Of a DNA stretch of 64,000 nucleotides, positions 56,621-64,000 are shown piece by piece (position 1 is the stretch's first letter; every line of letters begins with the position of its first letter). Below the pieces are notes generated by a model. That model had not been told where the DNA came from. It worked only from the letters and a program-made list of their open reading frames with translations, and did no database searches. This DNA comes from Lepisosteus oculatus. Lineage: Eukaryota > Chordata > Actinopteri > Semionotiformes > Lepisosteidae. The DNA lies in the NCBI RefSeq assembly GCF_040954835.1, contig NC_090703.1, positions 19,481,444 through 19,545,443 of the forward strand, in the 5' to 3' direction. A program made the translations under genes and the position numbers.

Positions 56621-57000
56621 CAGCAGCCATATCACCCTGCAGCTCTCAACAGGCCACCCACTGAAGCTCAGCAGGGCTGAGCCTCGTCAGTACCTGGATG
56701 TGAGACCTCCTGGGAAGCTATGGTTGCTGCTGAAAGTGGTGTTTGTGGGACCAGCAGGGGGCGCCCACCCTGTGGTCTACGTGGGTCCTAATGCCCTGGC
56801 ATAGTGAGACGTTAAACCCAGGCTCTGACTGTTAGTGGTCCTTAAAGATCCCAGGGTATTTCTCGAGAAGAGTAGGGAGTTATCCCTGTGTCCGGGCCAA
56901 ATTTCCCCCCTCAGCCTTTACCGTGGCCTCCAGATTGTCTCCATGGATGATTGGCTTGCACTTGCCCTGAGATAGATAAAGAGGTTAGAAAATGGATGGG
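56621..57000 (+). repeat. 5S rRNA-derived SINE, copy 3 with a different 3' tail
   Basis: The head (GCCATATCACCCTGCAGCTC, GAAGCTCAGCAGG, GTCAGTACCTGGATGTGAG) and proximal body match copies 1 and 2. The conserved ATGGCTGCCGTC block and the GCGCTATATAAG end are absent; the element instead ends GATAGATAAAGAGGTTAGAA AATGGATGGG. Confidence 0.8.
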
Positions 57001-57499
57001 TGTTGTTTTTATTACAATACCTAGATGAGTTGATGTATAGGTATTATTGAAGAAAGGGTAATATGGTCTAGTTTACGTCACTCCTTGTAATATGTATACT
57101 AACGTTTTTACCTTATCTTTAGCCACAGGCCTCTTATTGAGTTCTTGCATTGTAAAGATAAAAAATTATGAGTCTTAGAACTGTATGATCTTTCAATTGC
57201 ACTTTTTGTTTTGGTTTTAAGTTCTGTTTGACTCACACTAAAAACATATGGAATGTTAACAATGATAAAAATCAGTTTAGCAAAAGTGCCATATTTTAAA
57301 AGTTTTAAAAGTGTAACTCTAATGAGTTACAATTGTACAAAATACAGTTTTACAAACTGCTTTTCAACCTTTCATACATTTTGAAGCTTTAAAGCTTGCT
57401 GTTTTGACACTTTGAAATGTATAGGTTGTTCTATACACAAACTACTCCACACATTCAAAGCAGATAAACAAAGAAAGTAAATAGGCAATATATAATAAA

Positions 57500-58720
57500 A
57501 ATGGAAAAGGAATGATTGCTTAAGTATTCAAATCCTTTGCTGTGGTAAACGTAAATTAATTAGATCCACAAAATTACCTTAACATCACACTTAATTTGTT
57601 GAGTGGTCTCTGTGTCCAATAAAAGTGGTTCTCATTATTTCAGAAAAAATACATCTGTCTCTGTAAGGTCCCTTAGTTGCATTGTGAATTTCAAGCAAAG
57701 ATTCAACCATTAAAACCAAGGAGATTTCGAAACTCATTGATAGTTGTATAAAAAAGGCATAGATCAGGAGAAGGGTTTTAAAACATTTCCAAGACCTTAA
57801 TATCTCTTTGAGCGTGGGAAAGTCAATCGTTAAAAAGTGGAGTACACCCAGACACTGCCAGGCTCGGACTGTCCCTTCAAACTTAGCAGCTGGGAAAGGA
57901 GGAAGCCTAGTTAGGGATATTACCTTGAGGCCAATGGTGACTTTGAAAGAGTTACAGAGTTCATTGGCTGACATGGAAGAAAATGTCAACGGGTCAACAA
58001 TATCTCAGTCTCTCCACAAAAGGAGCTTTATGGAGCTGAAAGAAAGACGTATGTGATACTGTAAACATGTAGTAAACGATTTTGTTGTCAGAAAAAACAA
58101 AACGGGCACTTTTTTGTTGAAATGCAAGGGTTTTAGCTGACACAACCCCGTATCTTGCATTTATCACTCACTCGAGACTGATGGGAACATAGATGGAGCA
58201 AAGCACTGACAAATTGTAGAGGAAACCATGCTGCAGACTTTAAACTACAACAATAATTAACCTTTCAGCAGGAAGAAGATCCAAACAAAAAGGCCAAAGC
58301 TACCGACACTGGAGTGACTTATGAATAAGAAAGTTAGTCTTTGAGTTGCCCGAAGTCCGGACTAGAATCCGATTGAGAGTGTGTGGAAAGAATTTTAAAA
58401 AGCCCATAAGCAATCTTAATACAACTTAAGAGAGCCTGAGAAACTGCCGAGAAGAATGTGCAAAAATTGTTCCAGGCCAGTGTGTCAAGTGGGTAGAGAC
58501 GTACCTAAAAGGACTTGGTTGTAATTGCCGCCTAAGGGACTTCCAAGAAATATTGCGTTTACAAGTCTGAATACTTATCCAATCAACATTTTTTTTCTTC
58601 TCTTTAGACATTTACAGAAGCCTGTCTTTTCCTTAGAAGTTTTTAGTTTCAGAGTAGTTTACAGTTTCCAAAACTGGGAAGGTCTAAATACTTCTTCAAG
58701 GCACTGTAAACTGTAAAAAT
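57500..58720 (+). mobile_element. Tc1/mariner relic
   Basis: The N-terminal half of a Tc1-type transposase can be traced in plus-strand frames around 57808-58056 (TLRPMVTLKELQSSLADMEE). The ends are AT-rich, with GTATTCAAATCCTTTGCTGT at the left and GTCTGAATACTTATCCAATC near 58566. It is heavily decayed. Confidence 0.6.
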
Positions 58721-59309
58721 ATATAAAGGGATTATGGTCACTCTAGGTTCCTGTTGCAATCACGTCAGAATCTGCCAGGTGTTTGAAAAATGATTTTCAA
58801 AGTCATCTTACATATATAGGTTTCTCAACCTGGGAGCCTTGCAGGTGATTTCAGTATTAAATGGCAGCAAAATAAAAAAAAAAATCTAAACAAACAAAGC
58901 CACCAACACTTCAAAGTTTGGATGGATTGTTGGAAACCGTTAATTTAGCTGGTATTGTGTTTAAAATGGAACTGGTGCAGTGGACTCTATTCATCTCTTC
59001 ATTGATTGCACAACAAAATGTGTAAGAGATTTTCATCTCGCCCACTGCTGTGTGCCCGCAAAACAGCCTGAATGCACCAGCACAGATTAATCATTTCCTG
59101 TGGATTACATGCTAATCCTTTATGATAACCCTGGAATTGAGTGTTTTGCAGTGCTGAAGCCTTCTGCTTGGGAAGTGCAGTAGCCCCACTGCATTTCTGC
59201 AGCTGTGTTGAAACAGAACAGTTCAGGTAAAGCGAATCTGAACTACATACAGTAGGCACTTCCCTGTGTAGGGAACATTCCCACCGGCATTGGCATTAGG
59301 CTAAAGCTT

Positions 59310-59650
59310 TGCTTCTCTTCCGTCCATCCATTTTCTTACCACCTAACCACTCTTAGCAATACAAGGTGGCAGGGGACCCAGAGCCTATTCTAGCAAGCAG
59401 CAGGCACAAGGCAAGATATACCCTGGATGGGACTCCCGCCCATCACAGGACAGACACAAACACAAAAATGCACACGCTCACACCAGGGCCAGTTTTCCCA
59501 GAAGCCAGTTAACTTCGCTAACCTGTCTTTGGAGGTGGGGGAAAACTGTCTCGTGGGGGAAACCTCCCTGTGTTCACATACAGACCCCATGCGGAGAGTA
59601 TCCAGAATTGAACCCAGGGCCCCAGCGCTGTGAGGCAGCAATGCTAACCA
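59310..59650 (+). repeat. Fragment of a widespread fish interspersed repeat (RTE-like 3' region)
   Basis: CCGTCCATCCATTTTCTTAC, ACCCTGGATGGGACTCCCGC, CCATCACAGGACAGACACAA and TTGAACCCAGGGCCCCAGCG follow a common fish repeat pattern. The first part is the reverse complement of the odd 3' tail of 5S SINE copy 3. The family name is uncertain. Confidence 0.55.
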
Positions 59651-60183
59651 GCTTCTCTTCCGTTCTGTTGAAGTACATATGTTGTTTAGCCTTCCTGTGA
59701 CTGAGGTGAGCCACAGCTTGGGCTACTTGCACTAGATCAGTAAAAAGTATGTTGTGCTCTAAATGCTTATAGCCTATATATAGAGTTCGCCAAATAAACT
59801 GCAAAATTTGTCTTTACTGTAGTGTACCATCCTGTGGAATGGTACTAGTGACTCATCATCACAGTACTGTTTTTCAACTCCAACTTGAGATCTTACAAAA
59901 TCTTGAGTACCCCTGTATCACTGCGCTTGACAAAAGGTGTGGGGTGCCCAAGGAGCTCGGCAGCATCTCGGTATGTTTTCGACAGTATTCCTTCAAAAAA
60001 GAAGTTTAATGGTAAGGTTTCATTTTAAAGAAATGTCTGGCTGACATAGGGCAGCATGCTTTTATTTTGGAAGTTGACATTGGTGATCCCCCCCCCCCCC
60101 CCAAAAAAAAAAAACTTCAGTGTGAAGATTGCAGATCAGCTTTAGCTGAGGGTACATTAATATTGACAATAACACATTTATGG

Positions 60184-60199
60184 CAATGAAGAGGACTGT
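60184..60199. repeat. Target site duplication, left copy, of second palindromic PLE insertion
   Basis: CAATGAAGAGGACTGT, repeated exactly at 60395-60410. Confidence 0.88.
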
Positions 60200-60394
60200 A
60201 GTTCAGGTGGGTAGCTGCGTCAGCATGCGTAGGCTGCAAAGGAACAAGTAATAGGTTTATTCCATGCTGAATAAAAGAAGAAAGAGAACACAACGTTTCG
60301 GCCATGGAGCCTTCACCTGAAGAAGGCTCCACGGCCGAAACGTTGTGTTCTCTTTCTTCTTTTTTTCAGCATGGAATAAACCTATTACTTGTTC
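60200..60394 (-). mobile_element. Second palindromic Penelope-derived mini-element
   Basis: The tail AGTTCAGGTGGGTAGCTGCG, the GTCAGCATGCGTAGGC stretch and TGCAAAG occur at the left only. Inverted arms follow, from GAACAAGTAATAGG at 60242 to CCTATTACTTGTTC at 60394, meeting at GCCTTC-ACCTGAA-GAAGGC. There is no coding body. It has the same architecture as 973-1162 but in the opposite orientation, at an unrelated site, with its own perfect 16-bp target duplication. The arms differ at only a few positions. Confidence 0.78.
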
Positions 60395-60410
60395 CAATGA
60401 AGAGGACTGT
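60395..60410. repeat. Target site duplication, right copy
   Basis: CAATGAAGAGGACTGT, identical to 60184-60199. Confidence 0.88.
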
Positions 60411-60540
60411 CTGGGGATGTCCTTAGGTGAAATGCAAAGCTCATGCCCAACCGGCTGGATCAATTGGCTACTAGCAACCAAATGAACTACATGGGGAGAG
60501 TGGCCTCCTCCTCTTGTGTATAATATTTCTTATGTTGCCC
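60411..60540 (+). repeat. Interspersed retroelement 3'-end fragment
   Basis: GGCTGGATCAATTGGCTACT, AGCAACCAAATGAACT and TTTCTTATGTT match the fragments at 19630-19790 and 26575-26770. Confidence 0.5.
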
Positions 60541-62441
60541 TAAGGTGATGGTATAATTACATTTCCAGAATAGCGTGAAAAAAACAATACCTGAAACATA
60601 ACAGCCATTACATATATTTTTACTATTTGGGAAATCATTGAGTACATATTTCCTGCTACTAACACACCAAATTGACTTGCAGGTACTCGTACATTAAATA
60701 TTTTCTTATTGTTGTGCCACTTCTTATTTCTGTTGATAAATACAGGCTCCTCACACAACAAATGCTGAGACAATGGGTTTTATTTGTTGTATGGAGAGTG
60801 TTTATCAGGAGTTTTGTTTTGCAACAGAAGCTAGCATTTGAGCAAAGAAAAAAAGCTGTTAGTTTCTAAATTAACTTTCTTCACGCTATGAAGTGTGAAA
60901 AGCCTGCAGATGTGTCATATATGTGACAGCGATCTGTTTTTATTCTGACATTTTACACACTACTGGATCTTCATTGTTTGTTTGTTTCCCCCTGAAAGAG
61001 TTGAATTTGCTGAAAAATTGGGATTTTATCTTTTTGAGTCGTTTTGTCTGTTTAAAGAAAGATGAAGCGAAAATTAACACTGACAATATATGTATTTTTT
61101 CTGATTTTAAGCTTGTCCTGGTTTTAAACACTAAAACAGTGGACACTCTTTACTTGGAGTGAAGTTCTCTTTCGTATTCCACTGCAAAAAATGTAAAAAT
61201 GTTTAAATGATCAACCCACGAATAAACCCTGGTCAGTGATGTATAATAGAAATACAAATAATAAAAATAATGGTTCTTCTTAATTAATCTCTGTCTGATT
61301 TCCAGCAAAGGACTTTCCCTGCTACATGGCAGCATTTATCCAGACCATTTTTGTTTTTCATGTTTCCCTTTTAAGAAATCACCTTATTTATTTAATTCCA
61401 GTGAAAACAGATAAAAAAAAACACTGATGCTTTCTGACAGGCATTTAAATGCAGACTTCAGAATTAAAAATCTTTCTTAACAATAGGTAAAATCATAATT
61501 ATATGCTTTAGAACAATCATCCATCCCACAAATTTCATTTGTAAAACCTGCTTAAGGTGAATCATGCCTGAATTAAGCACTATGAGAAGGCATGCAGATG
61601 GGTTTTGTTTTGGTAAGAGAAGAATAATGGAATGGGCAAAAATTGCATTTTCATGTAATACTGGCAAGCAAGAAAACCACGAGATTCCAGCAGTAGCTGT
61701 GCCTGTTACAGTTTAAATGACTGAAGAGAATCTTTTTTGATTTAAACTTAAAACATTAAATCGGTTCATAACTTCATTGCGCTCACTTCCACCTGTCTCC
61801 CGAATCTTTCCCTTTTAGCTTTGTAATAGTGAGGACAATGACATCACATCCCTCACAGCGATTCAGTCACGTGTTATTGAGAGTTTGGCCTAGACTCCAT
61901 ACTGGGACATTTCTGACTGGATGAAACAATGTGCAGTTTTTTTAAAATCCTCCCATACACAGTACAAAGCATTGAAAGTTTGCTGCATGCTGTCTGTGGA
62001 AAACAAGGACTTCATATCTATAACTAACTGGAAAAACTCCAGGGGTAGAGCTTTCATATGCTGTTTCAATTCAATTCAAACTTTAATGCATGTATTTGCA
62101 TACATTTCTTTGTGGCTCTCATAACAGTACCTTGAAGATCCCATAGAGACTACTTTGAAATTAAAATATAAAATATCTTTGTTTGACCTTGTTTGTTGTG
62201 TAATGATCTATTTGAAAACACCTGCATGAAGGCACTGTGCCAATACGCCAGAAACTTCACAGCCTTCTTAGCCTGTGGCTATACCATTTGGTGAATCCCA
62301 GAGTGTCCTGACTCTGACTCCTGCCCAGCTGGGTGTGAGTAGTCAGTATATGCAGCATGGCCTCCCTTCGGAATTGTGTTCTTGTGAGTGCGCTTCACAA
62401 GGATTGCCTTAGGACATGGGGGGGGAACAAACACGGGGTAA

Positions 62442-62690
62442 TTTCTTGTATTAGGAATTTATCCTTTTACATATCCCAACTTGCTCTCCATGAGACATAC
62501 AGACAGGGAGAGAAGCTTGGGTTCAGAGCACTGGGTCAGCCATTAATACTGCGCCCCTGGAGCAGTTGGAGTTAAGGGCCTTGCTCAGGGGCCCAACGGA
62601 GTAGGATTCCTCTTCCAGCTGCGGGATTCGAACCAGCGACCTTGCAGCCACAGGTGCAGATCCTTAGCCACAGAGCCACTGCGCTGCCCA
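62442..62690 (-). repeat. tRNA-derived SINE (copy B)
   Basis: The minus strand reads a clean tRNA-like head (GCAGTGGCTCTGTGGCTAAG, B box GGTTCGAATCCCG), then TTGAGCAAGGCCC-type body sequence (here CTGAGCAAGGCCCTTAACTC). It lacks the AATAAAGTGATC tail of copy A, so it is 3'-truncated relative to it. Confidence 0.82.
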
Positions 62691-63321
62691 ATGAGCAAAG
62701 CTGGGTTCGAAAAGTTGAAAGTCTAGTTATTTGTATACAAGCAACTTTACTTGACACGCAACAATCTGCTTTGAAATTAAAGATTGCCATGGAAGCTCTG
62801 AATATATGTACAAGCACATCTCAAGGTGCATCCATTTATACATGGGATTGTTAGATCATGAAACGGGGATTGCACAAAATCCTTAAAGATTTAACCAGGG
62901 ATTAAGCATATTTACTTATAGCTTTAGGGATTTTGTGAAATACCAGATTTCCTGTTCTTACTGTAAGATACACTCAGTATACTGGTAAGAAATGTAATTA
63001 AATTAGTATTATCTTCGGATCTGAATAGGAAAAAGAGTTCAACTTCATTATCCAGATGCAGGTGTCACATCCCCCAGTAAAAATAGAAAATTAAGACTAT
63101 GGCCATGACAACTGCACGTGTTTTGTACATCAGCAGCATACATGCAATACAGAACTCAGGTTAGTAAATTGATTAGTGTATTATGCTTCTGGTCCTTAAA
63201 TGTAAATTAAATGTTTGTAATTAGTGCTTTACTTTCTTATGACTACAGTATATTGCCACTCTCTCACTGACTTTTTTTCCCCCCATTGTGTTAGAGTCCA
63301 TAGTTAAGCCACACTTTCATA

Positions 63322-64000
63322 CAGTGGTGTGAAAAAGTGTTTGCCCCCTTCCTCATTTCTTATTTTTTGCATGTTTGTCACACTTAAATGTTTCAGATCA
63401 TCAAACAAATTGAAATATTAGACAAAGATAACACAAGTAAACACAAAATACAGTTTTTAAATGAAGGTTTTTATTATTAAGGGGAAAAGAAATCCAAACC
63501 TACATGGCCCTGTGTGAAAAAGTGATTGCCCCCTAAACCTAATAACTGGTTGGGCCACCCTTAGCAGCAACAACTGCAATCAAGCGTTTGCGATAACTAG
63601 CAATGAGTCTTTTACAGCGCTGTGGAGGAATTTTGGCCCACTCATCTTTGCAGAATTGTTGTAATTCAGCCACATTGGTAGGTTTTCGAGCCTTAACCGC
63701 TTTTTTAAGGTCATGCCACAACATCTCAATCGGATTCAGGTCAGGACTTTGACTAGGCCACTCCAAAGTCTTCATTTTGTTTTTCTTAAGCCATTCAGAA
63801 GTGGACTTGCTGGTGGGTGTGTTTTGGATCATTGTCCTGCTGCAGAACCTAAGTGCGCTTCAGCTTGAGGTCACGAACAGATGGCCGGACATTCTCCTTC
63901 AGGATTTGTTGGTAGACAGCAGAATTCATAGTTCCATTTACCACAGCAAGTCTTTCAGGCCCTGAAGCAGCAAAACAGGTCTACTTCACTTTGTCAGGCA
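63322..64000 (-). mobile_element. Tc1/mariner transposon, cut by the window end
   Basis: The terminal repeat starts CAGTGGTGTGAAAAAGTGTT at 63322, next to a TA (63320-63321). An inner copy of the motif, GTGTGAAAAAGTGATTGCCC, lies near 63512-63531. The transposase gene runs leftward from beyond the window. Confidence 0.9.
63539..64000 (-). pseudogene. Tc1 transposase, C-terminal part, inactivated
   Basis: The minus strand encodes the end of a Tc1 DDE transposase: LEWPSQSPDLNPIEMLWHDL with the third catalytic acid (Glu of NPIE), then a stop at 63539-63541. Upstream, an in-frame TAG near 63850 replaces what is normally Trp before VLQQDNDPKH, and about four extra bases near 63810-63820 shift the frame. 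It therefore encodes no working enzyme. Confidence 0.85.

Larger units (their letters stand above)
52902..64000 (+). other. ITPK1 first intron (partial)
   Basis: More than 11 kb without a recognisable ITPK1 exon. It contains a perfect 20-bp hairpin (53940-53985), a hAT MITE (56127-56522), 5S SINE copy 3 (56621-57000), a Tc1 relic (57500-58720), an RTE-like repeat fragment (59310-59650), a palindromic PLE insertion (60200-60394), a tRNA-type SINE (62442-62690) and a truncated Tc1 (63322 to the end). Homopolymers occur at about 55465 (G) and 60090 (C then A). Confidence 0.65.

Noticed and set aside
1..64000. CRISPR arrays, rRNA or tRNA genes, prokaryotic operons
   Set aside because: None seen; introns, poly(A) signals and vertebrate genes show nuclear eukaryotic DNA. 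The 5S-like copies are SINE heads, not 5S genes.

Overview
The window is a stretch of vertebrate nuclear genome, most likely from a ray-finned fish. It carries five protein-coding genes in the order BTBD7 (+, 3' half only), UBR7 (-), GON7 (+), LYSET/TMEM251 (-) and ITPK1 (+, first coding exon only). From memory, this is the order and relative orientation of the human 14q32 segment, read from the opposite strand and without MOAP1. The species is not fixed by the sequence. 5S-derived SINEs, tRNA-derived SINEs, many Tc1 copies and an unbroken tetrapod-like gene order suggest a non-teleost ray-finned fish (gar- or bowfin-like) or an early-branching teleost; that is inference.

Layout. 1-4359 is a BTBD7 intron with a tRNA-type SINE, a tiny palindromic Penelope-derived insertion and a dead Tc1 element. 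4360-8504 holds the last five coding exons of BTBD7, followed by what is probably a very long 3'UTR to about 15.5 kb. UBR7 lies on the minus strand at 17785-28141 in eleven coding exons that join without a frame break (418 aa). A 989-bp head-to-head promoter region separates it from GON7 (29131-31016, two exons, 104 aa). LYSET is a single coding exon at 35399-35806 on the minus strand (135 aa). 35.8-52.8 kb is intergenic and rich in transposons. ITPK1 starts at 52807, and the rest of the window is its first intron.

The gene set is housekeeping: a ubiquitin-ligase-type N-recognin (UBR7), a KEOPS tRNA-modification subunit (GON7), a Golgi factor for lysosomal enzyme sorting (LYSET), an inositol phosphate kinase (ITPK1) and a BTB/BACK adaptor (BTBD7). 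They share a neighbourhood, not a pathway.

The mobile DNA is the most unusual part. A Gypsy-type LTR retrotransposon (41776-47139) has two 352-bp LTRs that look identical, open gag and pol frames and a 4-bp target duplication. It sits inside a hAT DNA transposon (40662-47447, matching 16-bp ends, perfect 8-bp target duplication), which itself appears to have landed in an old 5S-rRNA-derived SINE. A Penelope-like element (38644-40499) has lost its GIY-YIG endonuclease and is frameshifted at the reverse transcriptase active site. Two other insertions (973-1162 and 60200-60394) consist only of that element's inverted terminal repeats back to back, each flanked by a perfect 16-bp target duplication. 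They look like a small non-autonomous palindromic retroelement family and are the best candidate here for something little described.
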